NCBI GenBank assembly: GCA_028284495.1
Contig: JANQRP010000031.1
Span: forward strand, 23,959 to 87,958
Length of the DNA stretch: 64,000 nucleotides
Direction of reading: 5' to 3'
DNA from: Longimicrobiales bacterium
Lineage (GTDB): Bacteria; Gemmatimonadota; Gemmatimonadetes; Longimicrobiales; Gaopeijiaceae
Shown: one piece after another, positions 7,440 to 15,031 of the stretch
Layout: every line of letters begins with the position of its first letter
Position numbering within the stretch: the first letter of the stretch is position 1
Notes under the pieces: model-generated
Told to the model about the DNA's origin: nothing
Database searches by the model: none
The model's input: the letters and a program-made list of their open reading frames with translations, nothing else
Position numbers and translations under genes: made by a program

Positions 7440-9881
7440 ATGCATCTCTCCCCCTCCATCGAACTTCGCATGGGCCATTTCTGCTTCCCTCGGCTCGGCG
7501 GCCTCCGGCTTTGGCAGTCCGCCGCGGTTCTTGCATTCTTCGCGCTTCTCCTGCCTCTGCCGACTCATGCAGCTGCCCCGTCCAAGCCTCTGGGTACCCA
7601 GCAGTCAGCCGACGCTCGGGTCGAGGGACTGGTCCGGTCCTCGGGTGGTGCTCCCCTCGAGGGGGTTCGAGTTTCCCTCGTGGGCACTTCCCGTGTGACC
7701 CTGACCGACGCGAGCGGTCGTTTCCGGATGGGCAACGTCGCGCCGGGCACATACACGCTCCGCGCGGAGCTGATCGGGTATGCCGCGTCGAGTCAGGAGG
7801 TCACGATCAACAACGGAGCTCAGGCCCTCGTTGTCGTCCTTGATCAGCGGCCGCTGGCGCTCGAAGGGGTTACAGCGACCGCACAAGCCGCCGGCAGGTA
7901 CGGTGCCGAGCGAGCAGCAGCCGGAGCCCGCGCGGACATACCGATTCGTGACGTGCCTCAGAGTGTCCAGGTACTTCCCCGCCAGGCGATCAGCGACCTC
8001 GGGATGATTCGCCCCTCCGAGATCGCGAACCGTGTGAGCGGAATCAACCCGATCCCGAGCTACACGGGCGCAGGGCTCGGCGTCGCATACTTCAACGTCC
8101 GGGGTTTCGACCAGGGGTTCCCCAACGTCGGAAACCTCCGCGACGGGTATAGGGACGTGGGCTACATCACTCCACGAGACATGGCGAACGTGGAACGAGT
8201 CGAGGTGCTCAAGGGGCCCTCATCGGTCCTGTATGGTCCGACGGGTGCGCTCGGGGGGGTCGTGAATACGGTAACGAAGCGTCCGACAGCCGTGCCTGTT
8301 CGCGAGATCTCGCTCAGGGGGGGGAGCTTCGCTCTGGCGAGGCTCACGCTCGACGCAGGCGGACCCGTCGGTGGGTCGGACCGGCTTCGGTACCGACTCG
8401 TCGGCGCTGTGGAGCAGGGTGACAGCTTTCGCGATCAGGTAACTTCAGACGGGTGGTTCATTGCCCCCTCCCTGCAGTGGGTCGTGGATGCCTCCACGGA
8501 CATCCTCCTCGGTGCCGAGGTGATCGATCGCGACTTCACGACCGACCTCGGCTTCCCCGTCGCGGACCGCTCCTTCGACCTGCCCAGGGAGCGGTGGCTG
8601 GGGGAGCCTGAGTTCGACCGGGTGCTCGGATCAGCGGTATCGACGTCGTTCCAGCTTACCCGCCGGCTCGGGGACTCCTGGAGCTTCCGTCAGGGACTCA
8701 ACTTCACGACCGCCGAGATGGACTCGCGTCAGACCGCCTACTTCGGCGGCTTCGAAGACGATGGGCGCACTATCGTCCGAGGCTTCACCCGGAGCGACGA
8801 GGCGTCGCGCAATCTGACGGTGCAGTCCGAGCTTTCGGGTCAGTTCCGCGTCGGTTCCACCCGCCACACCCTTCTCGTCGGCGCAGAGTTCGCCCAGTTC
8901 GATTTCGATTTCGATTTCCTCTTCGGGAACGATTCGAACATCGATGCCTTCGCGCCCCAATACGGCGATACCAACACGGGTGACTTCGTCTCCTTCGGCG
9001 GTACCGACCTTCCGAATGAGAACCTCGCCTTCTTCGTGCAGGATCTGATCGAAATCAGTCCCGCGTTCAAGGTCATGGCAGGGGCCAGATTCGACCGTCA
9101 CGAGCTGAGCCGTCGCGACCGTGACACTGGTGAGGTGCTGGCAGAGACAGAGGAATCGCAGGTCTCGCCGCGCATCGGGGCGGTCCTCGACCTCAACACG
9201 AGCGCCTCGGTCTTCGCAGGCTACGCCACCTCCTTCGTGCCTCGGATCGCACGCGCGGACCGAGGGGAGGACACGTTCGATCCCGAGACGGGTCAGCAGT
9301 TCGAGGTCGGGCTGCGGCAGACGCTCGGTGGAGGCGCCCTCTCGTACAGCCTGGTTGGCTTCAATCTGGTGCGCCAGAACGTTCTGACTCGGGATCCCGA
9401 CGCGCCCGCCGAGTTTCCCTTTCGGCGGATCGCGACCGGCGAGCAGCGGAGTCGAGGGGTCGAGCTGGACGTGACGGGGAGTCCGATCGCCGGCGTCGAG
9501 GTCCTCGCCAACTATGGGTTCATCGACGGCGAGGTGACCCGCGATGAGGTGTTCGACGTGGGTGCGGGTCTCGTGGGCGCCCCTCGCCACAGTGGTAGCG
9601 TCTGGGCCGCGTACCAGCTCTCCGAGGGCGGGCTCGCGGGACTTCGCCTGGGTGCCGGGGTCACCGCCGTCGGCGAGCGAGAGGTCACACTGACCAACGA
9701 CGTGCAGGTGCCTTCCTTCCAGCGGGTTGACGCGCTCCTCGCGTATGGATGGAACGCGTGGCGTCTACAGTTCAACCTGTACAATCTTTTCGACGAGGAG
9801 ATCTACCACCCACAGGAGCAGTTCTTCATCGTGCCCGAGGCCGGCAGGAGGATTGACGCGACGCTCTCGGTCGGGTTCTAG
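7440..9881 (+). CDS. TonB-dependent siderophore-type receptor
   Basis: An outer-membrane, energy-coupled uptake channel of about 813 residues. It has a long signal segment (LWQSAAVLAFFALLLPLPTHA) and a carboxypeptidase-regulatory-like Ig domain (about 60-145; GAPLEGVRVSL, DASGRFRMGNVAPGTYTL). The plug begins at IRDVPQSVQVLPRQAISD and includes RVEVLKGPSSVLYGPTGALG. A 22-strand barrel follows and ends in the usual terminal aromatic (LSVGF). The PQSV-type plug places it with siderophore receptors, though related channels carry copper or other chelates. The start is uncertain: ATG 7440 is used, ATG 7470 is equally possible, and neither has a good ribosome-binding site. The putative operator lies just upstream, and three ABC genes follow within 16-40 bases. 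Confidence 0.88.
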   Translation: MHLSPSIELRMGHFCFPRLGGLRLWQSAAVLAFFALLLPLPTHAAAPSKPLGTQQSADARVEGLVRSSGGAPLEGVRVSLVGTSRVTLTDASGRFRMGNVAPGTYTLRAELIGYAASSQEVTINNGAQALVVVLDQRPLALEGVTATAQAAGRYGAERAAAGARADIPIRDVPQSVQVLPRQAISDLGMIRPSEIANRVSGINPIPSYTGAGLGVAYFNVRGFDQGFPNVGNLRDGYRDVGYITPRDMANVERVEVLKGPSSVLYGPTGALGGVVNTVTKRPTAVPVREISLRGGSFALARLTLDAGGPVGGSDRLRYRLVGAVEQGDSFRDQVTSDGWFIAPSLQWVVDASTDILLGAEVIDRDFTTDLGFPVADRSFDLPRERWLGEPEFDRVLGSAVSTSFQLTRRLGDSWSFRQGLNFTTAEMDSRQTAYFGGFEDDGRTIVRGFTRSDEASRNLTVQSELSGQFRVGSTRHTLLVGAEFAQFDFDFDFLFGNDSNIDAFAPQYGDTNTGDFVSFGGTDLPNENLAFFVQDLIEISPAFKVMAGARFDRHELSRRDRDTGEVLAETEESQVSPRIGAVLDLNTSASVFAGYATSFVPRIARADRGEDTFDPETGQQFEVGLRQTLGGGALSYSLVGFNLVRQNVLTRDPDAPAEFPFRRIATGEQRSRGVELDVTGSPIAGVEVLANYGFIDGEVTRDEVFDVGAGLVGAPRHSGSVWAAYQLSEGGLAGLRLGAGVTAVGEREVTLTNDVQVPSFQRVDALLAYGWNAWRLQFNLYNLFDEEIYHPQEQFFIVPEAGRRIDATLSVGF

Positions 9882-9896
9882 ACCCTCCGAGATCCC

Positions 9897-11327
9897 GTGA
9901 TTCTTCCCATCTTCCGGAAGGAGGTCCGGGAGTACATCCGCACGGGCATGGCTCTGGGGGCGTTGCTCGGTTTGGGTGTGCTATTCGCTTTGGCGGCGAT
10001 CGTCGGCGCACAGGACGTGCGTGCGCAGGCATCGGAGCGCGCCGCCGCCAACGAGGTGCAGCGAGAGAGGTGGCTGGAGCGGGACGCCGTGAACGCCCAC
10101 GTGGCCGCGCACGCGGGCACCACGGTGTACAGACCGCCCTCACCGCTCGCGGCGTTTGATCCCGGCCTGGACCGATACCTCGGGTCCTCGATCTTTCTCG
10201 AGGCGCATCGTATCAACCCTCTCCAGGGGGTTCGGGCGGCGGAGGGGGCGCCTGCGCAACGTCTCTCGGTGCTTTCGGTCGCCTTCGTGCTGCAGGTGGT
10301 CGTGCCCCTCCTGCTGGTTCTGCTGACCTTCGGGTCGCTTGCTCGCGAGCGGGAACGCGGCGTGCTCCGAATGGTCGTGACGCAGGGGGTGTCGCCGAGG
10401 CAGCTGGCCGTTGGCAAGACGCTCGCCTGCGTCGGTGTGACCCTCATCGCGCTTCTTCCGGGCGCGCTGATTCTCGTGCTCATGATGCCGGCGGAGCTGG
10501 CGGGTGCCGGGGCGGCGATTTCGAGCCGCGCCGACCTGCTCGTCCGTGCCGCGGGCCTCGGGCTCACCTATGCGGTGTACCTTCTCGTCTTCGCGCTGCT
10601 CGGTCTCGCGGTGTCGGCACGCTCGGGCTCGCCCGCTGCAGCGCTCACGAAGCTGCTGGCGCTCTGGTTCTTCGTGTGCCTCGGCGTTCCCCGCCTCGCA
10701 ATTCAGGTTGCGCAGGGTGTGGCCCCGTCTCCTACCGGGTATGCGGTTCGTGCGGCGATCGACAGCGCTCAGAAGGCTCGTCCCGGCTACTTCGACTTCC
10801 TCGAGGAGGGAGAGCGGGAGCTCACCGCCGAGTACGGGGTCGCGACGCTCGAAGAGCTGCCCGTCAATCTGCGGGGATACGCGCTCGCTCGCGGAGAGGC
10901 GGAGACGACCGAGGTGATGCGCGAGTACTATGGGCAACTGCACGCTCGCCAACGCGAGCAGCAGTCGTTGTATCGACTGGCCGGCCTCCTCTCTCCTGCC
11001 ATTCCCGCACAGCTCCTGTCGATGTCGCTGGCCGAGACGAACTACACGACCTTTCTCGAGTTCGATCGTCAGGCAGAGGACTATCGGACCGCCATGGTCG
11101 CCGTCATGAACGACCACGACCTTCATGAGTTGCCGACGGGTCAGGGTGGCTTCGCGGTGCCTCAGGCCGAGCTGTACGCTCGGGTGCCGCCGTTCGAATA
11201 CGTGCCGGATCGGTGGATGCACGCGCTGGAGGAGGAACGCACGTCCCTGCTTCTGCTGGCGGCGTGGGGGCTCGTCGTCATGCTGATCGCACGTCGGTCC
11301 GTCGTTGCCCTGGGTCGAGACCTTTGA
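9897..11327 (+). CDS. ABC-2 permease of the DUF3526 type (first of a pair)
   Basis: A 476-residue membrane protein. An N-terminal helix (MALGALLGLGVLFALAAIVG) is followed by an extracytoplasmic segment of roughly 100 residues. Then comes a core of helices (VLSVAFVLQVVVPLLLVLL, TLACVGVTLIALLPGALILV, LTYAVYLLVFALLGLAVSA), a second large extracytoplasmic domain of about 170 residues, and a last helix near the C-terminus (LLLLAAWGLVVMLIA). The loop FGSLARERERGVLRMVV is the ABC-2 coupling region. This layout matches DUF3526 permeases, relatives of NosY. It is paired with the similar next gene and the ATPase at 12942, presumably as a heterodimer. GTG start, 15 bases after the receptor stop. Confidence 0.82.
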   Translation: MILPIFRKEVREYIRTGMALGALLGLGVLFALAAIVGAQDVRAQASERAAANEVQRERWLERDAVNAHVAAHAGTTVYRPPSPLAAFDPGLDRYLGSSIFLEAHRINPLQGVRAAEGAPAQRLSVLSVAFVLQVVVPLLLVLLTFGSLARERERGVLRMVVTQGVSPRQLAVGKTLACVGVTLIALLPGALILVLMMPAELAGAGAAISSRADLLVRAAGLGLTYAVYLLVFALLGLAVSARSGSPAAALTKLLALWFFVCLGVPRLAIQVAQGVAPSPTGYAVRAAIDSAQKARPGYFDFLEEGERELTAEYGVATLEELPVNLRGYALARGEAETTEVMREYYGQLHARQREQQSLYRLAGLLSPAIPAQLLSMSLAETNYTTFLEFDRQAEDYRTAMVAVMNDHDLHELPTGQGGFAVPQAELYARVPPFEYVPDRWMHALEEERTSLLLLAAWGLVVMLIARRSVVALGRDL

Positions 11328-12907
11328 ACGCGATTCGCACGATCTCGCGCCTCGAGCTCCGGCTGCTCCGTGTGGATCCGCGCACGACGATCGTGGTCGG
11401 ACTCGTGCTCGGCGCCGTCGCGCTCGCTCTGGTGTCCGCGTCGCACGAGGTGAACGCCCAGGCCCGCACCGTGGAGGAGGCCCGGCTCGAGCACGAGGCG
11501 AGGCTCGCCAGCGCCCGGGAGGGGTCGGGGTGGCTCGAGTTCCCTACCCACGAGGACCGGGTTCCGGTGGTATCGTTCGTCGCTCCCGTGCCACCCGCCC
11601 GTTTCGCCCTTCTGTCGCTCGGCCACCGCGACGTCCTCCCGCAGGCACTCGCGTGGGTCCCCGAGGAGAACGCCACCCACTCTCCTCCAGAGCCGAGTGG
11701 AGACGGGCGGGTCCTGTACGGGCTCTACCCGGTGGAGGTTACCTCGGCGCCGATCGCCCGTCTCCTCGGGCCCTTCGACCTGGCCTTCGTCGTAGTGTTT
11801 CTCCTGCCGCTCGCGGTCCTCGCCCTCACCTTCGACCTCCTGGGGCGAGAGCGTGAGCGGGGCACCCTGGTGCTGGTGCGATCTCAGCCGGTCGGCCTTG
11901 CCTCGCTCGTGCTGGGGAAGTTGATCGTGCGGGGATGCCTCGTGCTCGGCCTCGGCGTTGTCGCGCCCATCGTCGTCGTCGCGGCGGTGTCGCCGGCGGC
12001 TGCGAGTGGTGGGCACTCGTCGAGCTCGCTGCTGCTCTGGGGTGCAGCCGTGGCTCTCTACACGGTGTTCTGGCTCGGCGTGGGCGCGTGGGTCGACAGC
12101 CGGAGCCGTACCTCCGGATCGAGCGCCGTGACCCTCGCGGGCATGTGGTTGGCGGTGGTTCTCCTGCTTCCCGCAGCCGTGGTCCAGACGGCCGAGCGAA
12201 TCGCCCCGCCACCGTCGACGGTGCGGTTCGCTCAGGAGACGCGCCCCCTCCCCGAACTCGCCTATCATGAGTACAGTCTGACGTATCGCGCTGCCTGGCG
12301 GGCCTTCGAGGAGGCCTATACTCCTCCGAGCGACCTGGACGATGAGGAGGCCGAGCTTCATCGAGCGGCGGCGTGGGCAGAGATGCCGGTGCCCGCCGAG
12401 ATCACGCAGCGCCCGTGGATCCAGAGCCTCCTCGACCGCGAGCTGGACTGGGCAACGCCTCTTTCGTACTGGCAGGCAACGGGCGCAGCGAAGGAGGCGG
12501 AGCGGCAGGAGACGGAGCGCCGGTCGCGCCCGATCATCGAGCGCCATCAGGCCGAGGAGGCCCGCCACCTCTCGACCGCCCGTTGGCTGTCCCTCCTCTC
12601 GCCCGCCCTCCTCGTCCAGGAGGTGATGGATGTGACGGCCGGGGCCGACCTCGCCCGACACAAGAGGTTCAGGGACGAGCTCGGCGCGTACGCCCGCGAC
12701 ATCGAAGCACCCTTCGTCGAGGCCATGAAGGAAGGGCGCGCGATCTCGCCCGATGCGATCGCCGAGGTCCAGCCCTTCGAGTTTCGTGATAGCGCTGAGC
12801 GGCACGAGCTGTGGTCGGCGGTCGCGATGGCCCTCGCGGGCCTGCTGGCCTATGCCGTGGTCGGCGGGGGGCTGGTGGCGCGAGCCGCCGGCGCCCGCGT
12901 AACCTGA
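11324..12907 (+). CDS. ABC-2 permease of the DUF3526 type (second of a pair)
   Basis: A 527-residue paralogue of the preceding permease with the same topology. It has an N-terminal helix (TTIVVGLVLGAVALALVSA) and an extracytoplasmic domain with ARLEHEARLASARE. A core follows, with FDLAFVVVFLLPLAVLALTF followed by DLLGRERERGTLVLV, then a second extracytoplasmic domain rich in Glu/Arg (EEARHLSTARWLSLLSPALL) and a terminal helix (LWSAVAMALAGLLAYAVVGGG). The start is a TTG that overlaps the previous TGA (TTGA), so the pair is probably translated together. The strongly charged helical insertions suggest contacts with periplasmic partners. Substrate unknown. Confidence 0.82.
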   Translation: MNAIRTISRLELRLLRVDPRTTIVVGLVLGAVALALVSASHEVNAQARTVEEARLEHEARLASAREGSGWLEFPTHEDRVPVVSFVAPVPPARFALLSLGHRDVLPQALAWVPEENATHSPPEPSGDGRVLYGLYPVEVTSAPIARLLGPFDLAFVVVFLLPLAVLALTFDLLGRERERGTLVLVRSQPVGLASLVLGKLIVRGCLVLGLGVVAPIVVVAAVSPAAASGGHSSSSLLLWGAAVALYTVFWLGVGAWVDSRSRTSGSSAVTLAGMWLAVVLLLPAAVVQTAERIAPPPSTVRFAQETRPLPELAYHEYSLTYRAAWRAFEEAYTPPSDLDDEEAELHRAAAWAEMPVPAEITQRPWIQSLLDRELDWATPLSYWQATGAAKEAERQETERRSRPIIERHQAEEARHLSTARWLSLLSPALLVQEVMDVTAGADLARHKRFRDELGAYARDIEAPFVEAMKEGRAISPDAIAEVQPFEFRDSAERHELWSAVAMALAGLLAYAVVGGGLVARAAGARVT

Positions 12908-12941
12908 CCGGCCCGCCCACCCCCTGATCGCAAGGATCGTC

Positions 12942-13709
12942 ATGACCATAGTCGGAACGGCCCGCGCTTCATCTCCAGCGGCCCAACAAGCCGTGGCCGG
13001 GGCCGTGCTCGAGGCCCGGGGCCTCGGAAAGTCATACGGCGACACCCGCGCGCTCGACAGCCTCGATCTCCGCGTCGAGGGGGGTGAGGTCTACTGCCTG
13101 CTCGGGCCGAACGGGGCCGGGAAGACGACGACGATCAACCTCTTTCTAGGCTTCATGGAGCCGACCCGGGGTCAGGCCCTCGTGGCCGGGCTCGACGTCG
13201 CCATGCACGATCGGGAGACCAAGCACCATCTGGCGTACATCCCGGAACAGGTGATGCTCTACGGGAACCTGACCGGCATCGAGAACCTGGACTATTTCGC
13301 CGCTCTCTCGGGAAGGCACCCTGGCCCCGACCGCCTCCGCGAGATCCTGGGCGAGGCTGGCCTCCAGCCGGACGCTTTCGATCGCCGGGTCTCCGGCTAC
13401 TCCAAGGGGATGCGGCAGAAGATCGGAATCGCCATCGCCATCGCGAAGGAGGCTGACGCGCTCCTCCTGGACGAGCCGACGTCGGGACTCGACCCGAAGG
13501 CGTCCAACGAATTTTCCACCCTCCTTGGCCGTCTTCGGGACCGCGGCGTGGCGATCCTGATGGCCACTCACGACCTCTTTCGTGCGAAGGACACGGGCAC
13601 CCGCGTCGGGATCATGCGGGAGGGCCGCCTGGTCGCCGAGATGAACACCTCCGAGGTCGAGCACGGGGATCTGGAGCAGCTGTATCTGGAGCGGATGGGC
13701 GACGCGTGA
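12942..13709 (+). CDS. ABC transporter ATP-binding protein for the DUF3526 permease pair
   Basis: A 255-residue ABC-2 ATPase with Walker A GPNGAGKTT (about 55-63), Q-loop region AYIPEQVMLYGNLT, signature YSKGMRQKIGIA (about 153), Walker B ALLLDEPTSGLD (about 173) and switch histidine MATHDLFRA. The compact size without a long C-terminal extension resembles NosF-like ATPases, which work with DUF3526/NosY permeases. It lies 34 bases after the second permease, and its stop codon overlaps the GTG of the BNR-repeat lipoprotein, so all five genes from 7440 probably form one transcription unit. Confidence 0.92.
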   Translation: MTIVGTARASSPAAQQAVAGAVLEARGLGKSYGDTRALDSLDLRVEGGEVYCLLGPNGAGKTTTINLFLGFMEPTRGQALVAGLDVAMHDRETKHHLAYIPEQVMLYGNLTGIENLDYFAALSGRHPGPDRLREILGEAGLQPDAFDRRVSGYSKGMRQKIGIAIAIAKEADALLLDEPTSGLDPKASNEFSTLLGRLRDRGVAILMATHDLFRAKDTGTRVGIMREGRLVAEMNTSEVEHGDLEQLYLERMGDA

Positions 13710-14770
13710 GGACACCGGGCTCCGGGTCTACCGTCGTCGCCGGCGCGCTCCTGATCTCCCTCGGATTGGTCGCCGCCTGTCACGATGGCACACCGCGGAT
13801 CGTCGCGGAGGCGATCGATCCGCCCACAGGTGACAGCGTCGTGGGCCTTCAGCTTGGGCATGCAGGCGGAGACGGGGTGCTCGCCTCCTGGCTCGCCCCG
13901 GGTGCTTCACGCGGGTACGCCCTCCGCTTTGCCCAGTGGACCGGACTCCAGTGGAGCGAGGTGCGTCAGGTCGTGCAGGACGACTCGGTGTTCATGCATC
14001 CCACGGACCTGCCCGGCGTCACTCGGATCGACGAAGGCGCACTGGCGGCGGTGTGGCAGCGGCGCGTTCGGAATGGGGGCTCGGGGAGCTCACTGGAATA
14101 CGAGTTCCGGGTGCAGTTCTCTAGGGACGACGGCGAATCGTGGTCCGCCCCGGTGATCCCACATCCCGGGTCCTCCCTGGGGGGTGAGCACGAGTTCCAC
14201 GTCGCGTGGCCGACTCCCGAAGGGCGGCTCGGTCTGGCGTGGATCGACCCGCGCAATCAATGGGTCGTCGCGCCCGAGCACTCCTCATCGGAAGCCGCGT
14301 ATCACGGCGCGATGCAGCTCATGGCGACCGAGATCGCGCCGGACGGGACGCTGGGAGAAGAGGTCGTCGTCGACGAGGTGATCTGCGAGTGCTGTCCGAA
14401 CGCCGTCACCGTGACGCCCACCGGCCCCGTCCTCGCCTCCCGGGACAAGCGGGTACCGACGGAGATGCAGCGTGACTCCCTGCGGTACGAGATGAACGTG
14501 GTTCGCGACGTCTCCGTCGCCCGGATGGAGGGAGGAAGCGGGGGTCAGGCTCAACGTTGGGAGTCCGGGATTCGGGCCACTGACGACAACTGGGCCTTCA
14601 ATGGGTGCCCGAACAACGGGCCGAGCCTGGCCTCGCTGGCGGGTCGGGTCGCGCTCGCGTGGTGGACCGCCGAGGGGGACGACCCGCGGGTTCAACTCCG
14701 CTGGTCGGAGGACGAGGGCCGGAGCTTCGGCCCCACGACGCAGGTCAGTACTGCGCCCGCGGCGGGCTAG
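13706..14770 (+). CDS. BNR/sialidase-fold lipoprotein with C-x-C-C motif, ended by an in-frame TAG
   Basis: A 354-residue product with signal peptide and lipobox GLVAAC. It is a beta-propeller with two Asp-box (BNR) motifs, SRDDGESWSAP and SEDEGRSFGP, hence likely to be labelled sialidase-like. The sialidase catalytic Arg triad is not evident to me. Residues 227-230 read C-E-C-C (VICECCPNAV), and a further Cys lies in NGCPNNGPS. Such a cluster suggests metal or redox chemistry (inference). The frame is closed by TAG at 14768-14770 but continues without a break for another 79 codons that read as the expected last blade. This gene is therefore either truncated, read through, or affected by a base-call error. 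GTG start overlapping the ATPase stop. Confidence 0.75.
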   Translation: MRTPGSGSTVVAGALLISLGLVAACHDGTPRIVAEAIDPPTGDSVVGLQLGHAGGDGVLASWLAPGASRGYALRFAQWTGLQWSEVRQVVQDDSVFMHPTDLPGVTRIDEGALAAVWQRRVRNGGSGSSLEYEFRVQFSRDDGESWSAPVIPHPGSSLGGEHEFHVAWPTPEGRLGLAWIDPRNQWVVAPEHSSSEAAYHGAMQLMATEIAPDGTLGEEVVVDEVICECCPNAVTVTPTGPVLASRDKRVPTEMQRDSLRYEMNVVRDVSVARMEGGSGGQAQRWESGIRATDDNWAFNGCPNNGPSLASLAGRVALAWWTAEGDDPRVQLRWSEDEGRSFGPTTQVSTAPAAG

Positions 14771-15007
14771 GTGGCGGTCGGGCTCACCGCCTCGGGTACG
14801 ATCGTCGCCTGGCTCGAGGGGACCGACGTCAAGGCACGGGTGTTCGACCCCGATCTCCGTGGCGGCGACATCGTGACGCTGGGAGAGACCGGGGGGCGGC
14901 ACCGTCTTCCGTCCATGATCGCGCAACCCGATGGATCGGTAGTGGCCGGGTGGCTCGCGCCCGGGGGCCTCGTCAGGATCGTGCGGCTCCAGATCGTGAC
15001 CAGCTAG
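14771..15007 (+). pseudogene. Detached C-terminal blade of the BNR lipoprotein
   Basis: These 78 codons are in the same frame as the gene before them and begin with GTG directly after its TAG. They encode propeller-like sequence (GLTASGTIVAWLEG, PSMIAQPDGSVVAGWLAPGG) that completes the last blade of the upstream protein. There is no independent ribosome-binding site or signal peptide. I read it as the remnant of one longer gene spanning 13706-15007. Confidence 0.65.
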
Positions 15008-15031
15008 GCCGGGTCTTGCAGCTGTTCCCGA

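Noticed and set aside
13706..15007. Calling the BNR-repeat lipoprotein a true sialidase
   Set aside because: Asp-boxes alone mark the fold. The catalytic arginine triad and Tyr/Glu pair are not evident, and the Cys-rich motif points elsewhere.
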